Shown: positions 34,169 to 42,455 of the stretch, in pieces
Position numbering within the stretch: the stretch's first letter is position 1
Layout: each line of letters opens with the position of its first letter
Source: Mesorhizobium sp. YC-39
GTDB lineage: Bacteria; Pseudomonadota; Alphaproteobacteria; Rhizobiales; Rhizobiaceae
Assembly (NCBI RefSeq): GCF_025753795.1
Contig: NZ_JAOWPS010000001.1
Span: 1,798,001 to 1,862,000 of the forward strand
Direction: 5' to 3'
Length of the DNA: 64,000 bases
The notes under the pieces: generated by a model
Database searches by the model: none
What the model was told of the DNA's origin: nothing
What the model saw: the letters and a program-made list of their open reading frames with translations, nothing else
Program-made: the position numbers and the translations under genes

Positions 34169-34207
34169 TCCGGCATCGATCCCAGTTCATCGGGGGTTGA
34201 TGCCGGA
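34169..34207. terminator. hairpin between convergent genes
   Basis: TCCGGCATC (34169-34177) pairs perfectly with GATGCCGGA (34199-34207) across a 21-base loop that can extend the stem. It lies between the convergent binding-protein and Lrp genes and has no T run in either direction. It may stop or stabilise both transcripts, but its terminator role is only suggested by position. Confidence 0.4.
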
Positions 34208-34244
34208 CAGTTACCGGCCTCGATCCCTGAATGTCGATTGGCCC

Positions 34245-34784
34245 TTAATACAACGGCTTGGCCATGTGCCGGGGTGTCGGCCATTCCGTCGTGATCCCGG
34301 GCTGCACCGGCCGCTCGAGATAGGTTGACAGCACCACATAGCTTCGCGTCGAGGTGACGCCGGGCGTTTCGTAGAGACGCGACAGCAGGCCTTCGAGTGC
34401 CCTTGTGTCCTCTGTGCGGACCTTGATCAGCATGCAGGTGTCGCCGGCCACCGAATGGATCTCCTCGACTTCCGGGTGTTCGGAAATTGCCATCAGTTCC
34501 GGCGTCTTTCCCCAGCCCTTGGTGTCGATGTGCACGAAGGCAAGCAGCGGCTTCTTCACCGCCTTGGGATCGATGATCGCGGCGGTGTTGCGGATGGCGC
34601 CGCTGCGCCGCAGCCGCTTCACCCGTTCATGCGCTGCTGGCGGCGACAGGCCGACGCGATCGCCGAGATCGGCATAGCTGATCGTGGCGTCGTCGACGAG
34701 GACGCCTAATATCCTTCGGTCGGTCGCGTCGAGGTCGCGGGTGGCTAGCCTGTTCTGCGGAATGCCATCTGTTTCTTCATCCAT
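34245..34784 (-). CDS. Lrp/AsnC-family regulator
   Basis: A 179-residue regulator. The N-terminal winged HTH is LDATDRRILGVLVDDATISYADLGDRVGLSPPAAHERVKRLRRSGAI. The C-terminal RAM/AsnC ligand domain follows (HIDTKGWGKTPELMAISEHPEVEEIHSVAGDTCMLIKV). Such proteins sense amino acids and act locally on a divergent transporter. The divergent neighbour here is an MFS exporter only 48 bases away, so control of that gene and of itself is likely. Confidence 0.88.
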   Translation of the reverse strand: MDEETDGIPQNRLATRDLDATDRRILGVLVDDATISYADLGDRVGLSPPAAHERVKRLRRSGAIRNTAAIIDPKAVKKPLLAFVHIDTKGWGKTPELMAISEHPEVEEIHSVAGDTCMLIKVRTEDTRALEGLLSRLYETPGVTSTRSYVVLSTYLERPVQPGITTEWPTPRHMAKPLY

Positions 34785-34832
34785 ATTGAAATTCCTTATT
34801 GATACGGAATTTGATACGGCCATTATTGTCGT
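34785..34832. promoter_or_regulatory. Lrp/MFS divergent promoter with direct repeats
   Basis: The 48-base gap holds two TTGATACGG direct repeats (34799-34807 and 34811-34819), 12 bases apart. An ATTCC/GGAAT inverted pair (34791-34795 and 34806-34810) overlaps the first. These are plausible Lrp-type binding sites controlling both genes. Confidence 0.45.
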
Positions 34833-36017
34833 ATGTCGAACAGTGATCAAGTCGTAACATTGGCAGCAAGGCCGTCCATTCCGACGCTCGCCTACCTCCT
34901 GACCGGCTGCATCGCCGTGATCGGCTCGAACTCGCTGGTCCTCGGCCCGATTGCGCCGGCGGTAGCGACGTCGTTCGGAGCAAGCGTCCCGGCTGTCATG
35001 GCGGCGTCCGCGGCCTTCGGCCTCGGCACCTCGGCAAGCGCCCTGTTCCTCGCCCGCTATATCGACCGGGTCGGAGCGCGGCGCATGCTCCAGGGCGCGT
35101 TGCTGCTGCTGGCGATAGCGCTGGTCGCCAGCGCGCTGGCGCCGACGGTGATCATGCTTGTCGCCGCCCAGTCCGTCGCCGGCATCGCTGCCGGCGTCGC
35201 CATGCCTGCCATATACGCCAGCTCGGCGGCGATCGCGCCGCCTGGCCGCGAGAGCGGCACCATCGGCGTCGTGCTGACCGGCTGGACGCTCTCCATGGTG
35301 GCCGGCGTCTCGCTGTCGGCCGTGCTTGCCGATCTGGTGCATTGGCGCGCCGTTTTCGCCGCTGTCGCGCTGCTCGCTGCCCTTGCCGTGGCCGGCCTGT
35401 CACTGAGCTCGCTGAGCGATGCCAGGAAGAACGGCCCGGCGCCGACGCCACTCGGCGCCCTGGCCGTTCTCGGCATCGTGCCGCTCCTCATCGCCTGCGC
35501 TGCCTTCATGACCGCGTTTTATGGCGTCTATGGCTATCTCGGCGATCACCTCCATAGCGGCCTGGGCGAGCCCGTCAGTGCCAATGGGTGGGCAGCACTT
35601 GCCTATGGCGCAGGCTTCGGCGCGGCGGCACTTCTTGATGGCGTCATCGATCGCCTGGGCGCGCGGCGCGTCATGCCCTTCGCCTATCTTCTGGTGGCGC
35701 TCGTCTACGTGGCGATGGCCCTCGCAAGCACCAGTTTCGGCCTGACCCTGGCGATGGTGGCCATCTGGGGCCTCGCCAACCATTTCGGGCTGAACGTGCT
35801 GGTGATGCGCCTTACCGCGCTCGATCCGTCGCGTCGCGGTACCATCATGGGCCTGAACAGTTCGGTGACCTATCTTGCGGTCTTTGTCGGCACGACCGGC
35901 TTCGGACCGCTTTACACCGGCTTTGGTTTTGCCGCCTGCGCGATAGCAGCGGCCTTGCTGATGCTGGTCTCGGCCTCGGCGGCGGCATGGCGTTCGCCAC
36001 CACCCGTGCTGCCGTAA
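34833..36017 (+). CDS. MFS transporter
   Basis: A 394-residue major-facilitator protein with about 12 membrane segments. The loop 2-3 motif is present as LARYIDRVGARRMLQGALLL, and its repeat in the second half as LLDGVIDRLGARRVMPFAYLL. The N-half motif GIAAGVAMPAIYASSAAIAPP fits drug or metabolite:H+ antiporters of the DHA1/AraJ type. It is divergent from an Lrp regulator and so is probably an amino-acid or metabolite exporter. It begins at ATG 34833 only 48 bases from the regulator. Confidence 0.85.
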   Translation: MSNSDQVVTLAARPSIPTLAYLLTGCIAVIGSNSLVLGPIAPAVATSFGASVPAVMAASAAFGLGTSASALFLARYIDRVGARRMLQGALLLLAIALVASALAPTVIMLVAAQSVAGIAAGVAMPAIYASSAAIAPPGRESGTIGVVLTGWTLSMVAGVSLSAVLADLVHWRAVFAAVALLAALAVAGLSLSSLSDARKNGPAPTPLGALAVLGIVPLLIACAAFMTAFYGVYGYLGDHLHSGLGEPVSANGWAALAYGAGFGAAALLDGVIDRLGARRVMPFAYLLVALVYVAMALASTSFGLTLAMVAIWGLANHFGLNVLVMRLTALDPSRRGTIMGLNSSVTYLAVFVGTTGFGPLYTGFGFAACAIAAALLMLVSASAAAWRSPPPVLP

Positions 36018-36076
36018 AGCTTGCGTCCTCATCCCGTCCATGGATAAGGCTTGGCCGACAACCGAGCCGAGGTGCG

Positions 36077-36502
36077 ATGAAGACGACGCTTGAGACCACC
36101 GCAGATCCCCTGCCGGAAGAGCTCGCCTTTCTGGCCGAGCGCCTTTCATCCTTCAACGACAGCGATGTCGGCGCATCGGGCAGGAAGGCACTCGCCGTCT
36201 TCGTGCGCGACGAGAAGGGCAAGGTCGTCGCCGGCATTTCGGGCTATACCGCCTGGGGCTGGCTCTATGTGCAATGGCTCTGGGTCGACGAAAGGCTGCG
36301 CGGCCAGCATATGGCAGGCCAGATGCTGGACGCGGCCGAGCAGGAGGCGATCGCTCGCGGCTGCCATGGTGCCTGGATCGACACGTTCAATCCCAAGGCG
36401 GCCAAAGCCTATGAGCGCCAGGGCTATCGGCCCTTCGGCATTCTTCCCGACTTCCCCGTCGGCCGCGGCCGCCTCTTCCTGCAGAAGAAGCTGCTGTCTT
36501 GA
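36077..36502 (+). CDS. GNAT-family N-acetyltransferase
   Basis: A 141-residue single-domain acetyltransferase. The acetyl-CoA loop appears as LWVDERLRGQHMAGQMLDAAEQEAIARG (about 74-101), followed by AWIDTFNPKAAKAYERQGYRPFG. ATG 36077 has GAGG 5 bases upstream; the longer frame overlaps the MFS gene. It converges on anmK with no spacing. Substrate unknown. Confidence 0.82.
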   Translation: MKTTLETTADPLPEELAFLAERLSSFNDSDVGASGRKALAVFVRDEKGKVVAGISGYTAWGWLYVQWLWVDERLRGQHMAGQMLDAAEQEAIARGCHGAWIDTFNPKAAKAYERQGYRPFGILPDFPVGRGRLFLQKKLLS

Positions 36503-37621
36503 TCAACCGGCGAGCCGGCCGCCGCGCATTGGCTGTGGCACGCCGGTGGTGCTGGGGAAGCTGATCGGCAGGCCGCGCAGCACACGCACCGCCAGGAAAG
36601 CAAAACACTCCGCCTCGACCGCGTCGCCTTTCCAGCCAAGCGTCTCGGCCGGCACGGCTTCCACGCCGGCGCGGCTCGCGAGCATCGCCATCATCGTCGG
36701 ATTATGCCGGCCGCCACCGCTGACCACCAATCTCCGGGGCCGATGCGGCAGAAGATCGAGCGCCTTGCCGACAGCGGCGGCGGTGAAGGCCGTCAGCGTT
36801 GCCGCACCATCTTCTGCATTCAGGCCGTCGGCCATCGCCGCGCCAAAGTCGAAGCGGTCGAGCGATTTCGGATAAGGCTTGGTCAGGTAAGGATGTTGCA
36901 GCAGCTTGGCCAGCCGGGCCTCATCCACCGTGCCGGCGCTTGCCAGCTCGCCGTTGTGATCCATGTCGCCAAGCCCTTTCGACTTGATGAAATCGTTGAG
37001 CGGCGCATTGGCCGGCCCGGTGTCGAAGGCGATCACATTATCCTTGCCATCCCACCAGGTGATGTTGGCGACGCCGCCGAGATTGAGCACCGCCATGTCG
37101 CCGCTGGCGTCCGCCGCACGCAAGAGCGCGGTGTGATAGGCGGCCGCCAGTGGCGCACCTTGGCCGCCGGCGCGCATGTCGGCCGAGCGGAAGTCGTAGG
37201 CGACCTTGGTGCCGAGGATGGCGTGCATCAACTCGCCGTCGCCGAGCTGGCGGGTCTCACCAAGCCGGCCGGCCTGCGGCGCGCGATGCAGCACGGTCTG
37301 GCCATGGAAGCCGACGACACCGATGTGGGCCATGGTCAGCCCGTAGCTCTCGACGAGGTCCTTGACCGCCGCGGACTGCGCGCGCGTGAGCGCGTCCTCG
37401 GCCTCGTGGAAGATCGCCGGCTCCGGTCCGGTGAAATTCCAGACCCTTGCTTGGCGCAGCGTCTCCTCCAGCAAGGTGCGGATCGATTGCGGGTAGGGCG
37501 CCAGCGTATAGGTGCCGAAATCCGCGATGCGCTCGCCATCGGTCTTGATCAGCGCGACGTCGATATTGCCGTCCAGCACGGTGCCGGTCATCAGGCCGAC
37601 GGCCCAGATTGGTTGCATCAT
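36503..37621 (-). CDS. anmK: anhydro-N-acetylmuramic acid kinase
   Basis: A 372-residue cytoplasmic kinase that opens and phosphorylates 1,6-anhydro-MurNAc to MurNAc-6-phosphate in cell-wall recycling. Family blocks are [18 protein letters not shown] at the N terminus, [27 protein letters not shown] (about 193-204), [14 protein letters not shown] and [14 protein letters not shown]. An AGGAG site lies 4 bases before ATG 37621; ATG 37618 is equally possible. MurNAc-6-phosphate would feed the MurQ etherase encoded at 44.1 kb. Confidence 0.93.
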   Translation of the reverse strand: MMQPIWAVGLMTGTVLDGNIDVALIKTDGERIADFGTYTLAPYPQSIRTLLEETLRQARVWNFTGPEPAIFHEAEDALTRAQSAAVKDLVESYGLTMAHIGVVGFHGQTVLHRAPQAGRLGETRQLGDGELMHAILGTKVAYDFRSADMRAGGQGAPLAAAYHTALLRAADASGDMAVLNLGGVANITWWDGKDNVIAFDTGPANAPLNDFIKSKGLGDMDHNGELASAGTVDEARLAKLLQHPYLTKPYPKSLDRFDFGAAMADGLNAEDGAATLTAFTAAAVGKALDLLPHRPRRLVVSGGGRHNPTMMAMLASRAGVEAVPAETLGWKGDAVEAECFAFLAVRVLRGLPISFPSTTGVPQPMRGGRLAG

Positions 37622-37628
37622 CTAGCTC

Positions 37629-38639
37629 CTAAGCTCCATTGACGAGATCGCCGACCGCCTGGCGAAGCGTAGCGATCCCGCTGTTGAAATGACGTGTCGG
37701 GTGGATCCGGTTGGTGAGTAAGGTCCATGCCTTGCCCTTGTCGAAATCGATCCATAGCCCGGTGCCGGTAAAGCCGGTATGGCCGATCGTGGCGGGGCTG
37801 CACAGCCTGCCGCCGGACCAGTTTTCGTAAGGGCGCTCCCAGCCATGGGTGCGGGTGGCCGACAGCGGCGTACGCATCAGCGCGATCGAGGCCGGCGAGG
37901 CGCCGGTTCCGTCCAGCAGCCCTTGCGCGAAATCGAGGATAGAGGCTGCGGTGCCGAATAGGCCGGCGTGGCCGGCGCCCTGCAGAGCCGAGCAATTGTC
38001 GTCATGCACTTCGCCTGAGAGCACGCGGTGGCGCCAGGTGCAGTCCTCCGTTGCCGCCGCCTGATCCGGCTCGGCGGAGAAGGCAAAGCCCGGGCCGGGG
38101 TCAATGTCGCGAAGGGTCTTTCCCGACAGGCGCTCCAGCGCGAAGCCGAGCAGGATGAAGTTGATGTCGGAATAGACCGGCTCACCGCGCTGCCATTCGC
38201 GCTGCAGGATAAAGGCGCGCAGCAGATCCGCGTCTCGCCCGTAAGTGTAGATCGGTGCGACGGCGGGGAAGGGCGTCTGGTGGCCGAGGCACTGGCGAAA
38301 CGTCACCTTCCGCTCCCAGGCCTTTTCGTCATACTGGCGAAGATCCGGCAGCACCGAGATCAGCGGCGCATCGAGGTCGATGACGCCCTCTTCCGCCAAT
38401 GCCAGGATGCGCGGCGTGGTGAAGATGACTTTGGTTAGCGACGCCAGGTCGAACCAGGTATCTTCATGCATCGGCCTGGCATTGGGCACGATTTGGGCAG
38501 AGCCGATTGCCCGGACGATGCAGGCACCGCCGCGCTCGACCATGCCTAGCACGCCGCCGGGAATGCGGCCTTCGTTCACCGCCGCTTCGAGAGGGGCGAA
38601 GGCGCGGCCGAAGAGTTGGGTGAGGGCAGTCAATTCCAA
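37629..38639 (-). CDS. serine hydrolase, class C beta-lactamase/penicillin-binding-protein fold
   Basis: A 336-residue serine hydrolase. The SxxK motif is SLTK (about residues 68-71), a YxN-like element is YSDIN (about 155-159), and HTGFTG (about 290-295) stands in the KTG position. No signal peptide is evident, so a cytoplasmic role is likely. It sits 7 bases upstream of anmK in a wall-recycling locus, so it may trim peptides from imported muropeptides or remove D-amino acids. That is an inference; resistance to beta-lactams is not implied. Confidence 0.82.
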   Translation of the reverse strand: MELTALTQLFGRAFAPLEAAVNEGRIPGGVLGMVERGGACIVRAIGSAQIVPNARPMHEDTWFDLASLTKVIFTTPRILALAEEGVIDLDAPLISVLPDLRQYDEKAWERKVTFRQCLGHQTPFPAVAPIYTYGRDADLLRAFILQREWQRGEPVYSDINFILLGFALERLSGKTLRDIDPGPGFAFSAEPDQAAATEDCTWRHRVLSGEVHDDNCSALQGAGHAGLFGTAASILDFAQGLLDGTGASPASIALMRTPLSATRTHGWERPYENWSGGRLCSPATIGHTGFTGTGLWIDFDKGKAWTLLTNRIHPTRHFNSGIATLRQAVGDLVNGA

Positions 38640-38678
38640 CTCCCCGTGTCATCAATCTGAAAAGCTGGCGATCCTTCC

Positions 38679-38836
38679 CACCCCCCTCTGTCCTGCCGGA
38701 CATCTCCCCCGCAAGGGGGGAGATCGGCTGTCGCGACCGCTTTCGCTAATCGCCCACGTTGCAGGAGGAGCGCCATCGGCAAAGCTGCCAATCTCCCCCC
38801 TTGCGGGGGAGATGTCCGGCAGGACAGAGGGGGGTG
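38679..38836. repeat. MITE-like palindromic repeat, copy B
   Basis: Perfectly complementary 46-base arms, 38679-38724 and 38791-38836, surround a 66-base centre. The arm core CCCCCCTCTGTCCTGCCGG and part of the centre match copy A at 21361-21531. The nested hairpin differs by two compensating changes (CTCCCCCGCAAGGGGGGAG here, CTCCCCCTCAAGGGGGGAG in copy A), so pairing is conserved. It lies in the 238-base gap between the ABC ATPase and the serine hydrolase genes. Confidence 0.93.
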
Positions 38837-38877
38837 CTGTCCCGCCGAGTTTGGAGACGTTTGGGCGGCATTACGCA

Positions 38878-40626
38878 TCACGCCTCCACCCTCACTCTGT
38901 GATCCGCCCCGAACTGCTCCCACCGTGCCGGACCCGGCTCGAATCCCAGCGGCCGCACCAGCGAAGGCACCTGCCGGGTATCCACCTCGAAATGCTCGCG
39001 CCTCCGATCGATGGTCGGCACAGCCGCGATAAGCTTCTTCGTGTAGGCATGCTTCGGCGCCGACAGCACGGATTTCGCATCGCCGATCTCGACGATCTGG
39101 CCGGCATAGATGACAGCGATCCGGTGCGCGATGCGCTCCACGACCGCCATGTCGTGCGAGATGAACAGATAAGCCAACCCGAACTCGCGCTGCAGGTCGA
39201 CCAGCAGCTCCAGCACCCGGGCCTGGACCGAAACGTCGAGCGCCGAAACCGCTTCGTCCAGCACGACGACGGAAGGGTTGAGCATCAGCGCGCGCGCGAT
39301 GCACAGCCTTTGCCGCTGACCCCCCGAGAATTGATGCGGATAGCGCTCGAGGCTGTTTTCCGGCAGGCCGACGCGCTTCAGCAGCGTCGCCATCTTCGCC
39401 CGCGTCGCCGCATCGACGCGGCCGCCGGTGGCGATCACCGGCTCGGCGAGAATGCTCTCGATGGTGAGCCTGGGATTGAGCGAGGCATAGGGGTTCTGGA
39501 ACACCATCTGGATCGGCAGTGCGCTCTGTCCGGCGGCCGCCTTGCGCACACTGGCCGAGAAGCTGCCACGCGTCGAGCGCACCAGCCCAAGCACCGCGCG
39601 CGCCGTGGTCGATTTTCCCGAACCGCTCTCGCCGACAATGGCCAGCGTCTCGCCTTGCATCAGGTCGAAATCCACGCCATCGACGGCGTGCACGGCGCCC
39701 GTAGCGCGGCCGAAAAAACCGGACTTGACGGGAAACCGCACCACGAGGTCGTTCACTTTCAGCGCCGGCTCGGTGTCAGTCGCCTTGTCGCGCCGTCCGT
39801 CCGAACGCGTGGCGCGGCCGCTGGCGAAATGCGGCACGTCCTGCAGCAAATGCTGGGTGTAAGGGTGCTGCGGCTGGTCGAGGATCTGGTTCAGCTCGCC
39901 TTGCTCGACGCCCTCGCCGTTCTGCATCACCATGATCTTGTCGGCGATCCCGGCGACGAGGCCGATATCGTGGGTGATGAAGATCATCGACATGCCGGTT
40001 TCACGCTTCAGCTCGGCGAGCAGCGCCATGATCTGCGCCTGCACCGTGACATCGAGTGCGGTCGTCGGCTCGTCGGCGATCAGCAGGCGCGGATTGCAGG
40101 CGAGCGCCGTGGCGATCATCACCCGCTGCAGCATGCCGCCGGAGAGCTGGTTCGGCGTGTATTTCAGGCGTCGCGCCGCATCGGGAATGCGGACGCGGTC
40201 GAGCGCGTCCTTCGCCGCCGCGGTCGCCTGCCGGCCGGTCAGGCCGCGATGCAGCCGAAACGATTCCTCGATCTGCGTGCCGATGGTCAGCACTGGATTG
40301 AGCGAGGTCATCGGCTCCTGGAAGATCATGCCGATCTCGGCGCCGCGGATCCTTGTCAGCTGCGGCTCGGACGCCGCCGTCAGGTCGAGGACGCCGCCGT
40401 CGGCGCGCTTGAGTTTGATCGCGCCGCCGGTGATGCGGCCACCGCCAAAATCAACGAGGCGGTTGATCGACAGCGCGGTGACCGACTTGCCCGAACCGCT
40501 TTCGCCGACGATGGCCAGCGTCTCGCCGTCGGCAAGCTCGAAGCTGACGCCGCGCACCACTTCGTTGGCTTGCGGCGTGCGGCCGAAACCGACGCTGAGA
40601 TCGGATACGGAAAGCAGCGGGATCAC
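38878..40626 (-). CDS. double-domain oligopeptide ABC transporter ATPase (YejF/DppDF-like)
   Basis: A 582-residue protein with two fused ATPase modules. Each has Walker A GESGSGKS, a signature (LSGGMLQR in the first, FSGGQRQR in the second) and Walker B (LLIADEPTTALD and VVVLDEAVSALD). Both carry the oligopeptide-transporter C-terminal segments (GVEQGELNQILDQPQHPYTQHLL and VEIGDAKSVLSAPKHAYTKKLI). The fusion resembles YejF/GsiA. In Agrobacterium and Brucella, Yej-type importers take up muropeptides, so this system is a good candidate importer for the surrounding recycling enzymes. Its start overlaps the permease stop by ATGA. Confidence 0.9.
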   Translation of the reverse strand: MIPLLSVSDLSVGFGRTPQANEVVRGVSFELADGETLAIVGESGSGKSVTALSINRLVDFGGGRITGGAIKLKRADGGVLDLTAASEPQLTRIRGAEIGMIFQEPMTSLNPVLTIGTQIEESFRLHRGLTGRQATAAAKDALDRVRIPDAARRLKYTPNQLSGGMLQRVMIATALACNPRLLIADEPTTALDVTVQAQIMALLAELKRETGMSMIFITHDIGLVAGIADKIMVMQNGEGVEQGELNQILDQPQHPYTQHLLQDVPHFASGRATRSDGRRDKATDTEPALKVNDLVVRFPVKSGFFGRATGAVHAVDGVDFDLMQGETLAIVGESGSGKSTTARAVLGLVRSTRGSFSASVRKAAAGQSALPIQMVFQNPYASLNPRLTIESILAEPVIATGGRVDAATRAKMATLLKRVGLPENSLERYPHQFSGGQRQRLCIARALMLNPSVVVLDEAVSALDVSVQARVLELLVDLQREFGLAYLFISHDMAVVERIAHRIAVIYAGQIVEIGDAKSVLSAPKHAYTKKLIAAVPTIDRRREHFEVDTRQVPSLVRPLGFEPGPARWEQFGADHRVRVEA

Positions 40627-41462
40627 GCGATCGCCCTCCGCATTCTGGGGTCGAATATGTCGCGCAAGGCATCGCCAAGCAGGTTGAAGCCGAGGATGCT
40701 GATCATGATCGCCACGCCGGGGAAGATCATCAGCCAGGGCGCCGTTTCCATCAGGTTGCGGCTGTCGCTCAGCATCAGTCCGAGCGACGCCGCGGGCGGC
40801 TGCGTCCCGAGCCCGAGAAAGCTCAAGCCGGCTTCGGTCAGCAGCGCCCAGGCCAGCGCCAGCGTAATTTGGACGGTCAAGGGCGCAACCAGATTGAGCA
40901 GCAGATGCCTGGTCAGGATATAGCTCGAACTGCTGCCGAAAGTGCGCGCGGCGTCGACGAATTCACGTGCTTTGAGCGACAGAGCAGGGCCGCGCACCAC
41001 GCGCGTGAATATCGGCGTGTAGACGATGGCGATGGCGACAATGCTCGTCCGGGTTCCCGGCCCGGCGACGGCGACGATCAGCAGCGCCAGAAGGATCGCC
41101 GGGAACGCGAGCAGCACATCCATGAGGCGCATCAGGACGCCATCCCAGCGGCGTCCGAACCAGGCCGCGGCGAGGCCCAAAACAGTCCCGGCGAGCGCGG
41201 CAAAGGCGACCGAGAAGAAAGCCACGGTGAAGGACTGGCCAATGCCCATCATTAGCCGGCTCGCCACATCGCGGCCAAACAGGTCGGTGCCCATCCAGTA
41301 GGTGCTGTCAGGCGCATGCAGCCGGTCGATGCGGTACTGCATCAGCGGGTTGTGCGGCGTCAGCCCGAGCAGGCCAAGCACGGCAAGCAGCAGATAGAGC
41401 GCGACGATGACGCCGCCGATGCGGCCGCTGGGATGCGCGAAGACGGCCCGCAGCATGCGCAT
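40623..41462 (-). CDS. oligopeptide-type ABC permease, DppC-like
   Basis: A 279-residue inner-membrane permease with about six spans. The DppC/OppC N-terminal block MQYRIDRLHAPDSTYWMGTDLFGRDVASRLMMG (about 41-73) is present. The EAA-type loop is REFVDAARTFGSSSSYILTRHLLLN. ATG 41462 overlaps the DppB stop. Together with DppB and the double ATPase it forms the importer. Confidence 0.9.
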   Translation of the reverse strand: MRMLRAVFAHPSGRIGGVIVALYLLLAVLGLLGLTPHNPLMQYRIDRLHAPDSTYWMGTDLFGRDVASRLMMGIGQSFTVAFFSVAFAALAGTVLGLAAAWFGRRWDGVLMRLMDVLLAFPAILLALLIVAVAGPGTRTSIVAIAIVYTPIFTRVVRGPALSLKAREFVDAARTFGSSSSYILTRHLLLNLVAPLTVQITLALAWALLTEAGLSFLGLGTQPPAASLGLMLSDSRNLMETAPWLMIFPGVAIMISILGFNLLGDALRDIFDPRMRRAIA

Positions 41463-42421
41463 CACTGTTCCCCCAGCCGGATGCGCGGGTCGAGCGCGAC
41501 GTAGGTGAGATCGACCAGGAGATTGACGATCATGAAGTTGAAGGCAATGAACAGCACGCATCCCTGCACCAGCGCATAGTCACGCTGCAGGATCGCGTCC
41601 AGCACCAGCCGTCCGAGGCCCGGCAGCGCATAGATCTGCTCGACGATGACGGCGCCGCCCAGGAGATAGCCGAACTCGATGCCGCTCAGCGTGACGACGG
41701 GGATCAGCGCATTGGGCAAGGCGTGGCGCCAGATCACGCCGCGTGCCGAGACCCCCTTGCTGCGGGCGGTGCGGACATAGTCGTCGCTCAACACATCGAG
41801 CATGGCCGAACGCGATACGCGGGTGACCGAGGCGGCGAAGGCAAAGCCGAGCGTGATGGCCGGCAGGATCAATTGGCCGAGATTGCGCAGGGGATCCTGC
41901 CATAGCGGCGAAAATTCCCCCATTGCCGGCAGCACGCCAAAGCCTGCCGACAGCGTGTAGATGATCAATAACGCCAGCACGAAGTTCGGCGTCGACTGGC
42001 CGATCATGGCGGCAACGCGCACGCCGAGATCGGAGAATTTCTCATTGTGCGTGGCGGCAAAGACGCCCGCCGGCACGCCGACGACAAGCGCGATGATCAT
42101 CGACAGCAACGCCAGCTCGAGCGTCAGCGGGAAGCGTTCAAGGATGACGTCGAGCACCGGCTTGCCATAGGTGGAGGAGATGCCGAGATTGCCGTGCAGC
42201 AGGCCGGCGAGCCAGCGCCCGTACTGGACGAACCAGGGCTGGTCGATGCCGAAATAGGCGGCGAGCGCCTCACGCTGCGCCGGCGTCAGCAGGCCGGCCT
42301 CGGTCCCCAGCATCGCCGTGATCGCATCGCCCGGAACCATCCGGATCGCCACGAACACGACGATGGAGACGCCGATCAGAACGAGAGGAAACACCGCCAG
42401 GCGTCGCAGCAGATAGGTCAC
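41462..42421 (-). CDS. oligopeptide-type ABC permease, DppB-like
   Basis: A 319-residue inner-membrane permease starting MTYLLRRLAVFPLVLIGVSIVVF, the usual DppB/OppB opening. Later blocks are FGIDQPWFVQYGRWLAGLLHGNLGIS, DDYVRTARSKGVSARGVIWRHALPNALIPVVT (EAA loop, about 210-241) and ALDPRIRLGEQ at the end. It follows the binding-protein gene by 34 bases. Confidence 0.9.
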   Translation of the reverse strand: MTYLLRRLAVFPLVLIGVSIVVFVAIRMVPGDAITAMLGTEAGLLTPAQREALAAYFGIDQPWFVQYGRWLAGLLHGNLGISSTYGKPVLDVILERFPLTLELALLSMIIALVVGVPAGVFAATHNEKFSDLGVRVAAMIGQSTPNFVLALLIIYTLSAGFGVLPAMGEFSPLWQDPLRNLGQLILPAITLGFAFAASVTRVSRSAMLDVLSDDYVRTARSKGVSARGVIWRHALPNALIPVVTLSGIEFGYLLGGAVIVEQIYALPGLGRLVLDAILQRDYALVQGCVLFIAFNFMIVNLLVDLTYVALDPRIRLGEQ

Positions 42422-42455
42422 GCGAAGAACACCTCCCGTCTGGCGGCAGAAACGG

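Noticed and set aside
37629..38639. A beta-lactam resistance gene
   Set aside because: The SxxK fold alone does not show lactamase activity, there is no evident export signal, and the context is peptidoglycan recycling.
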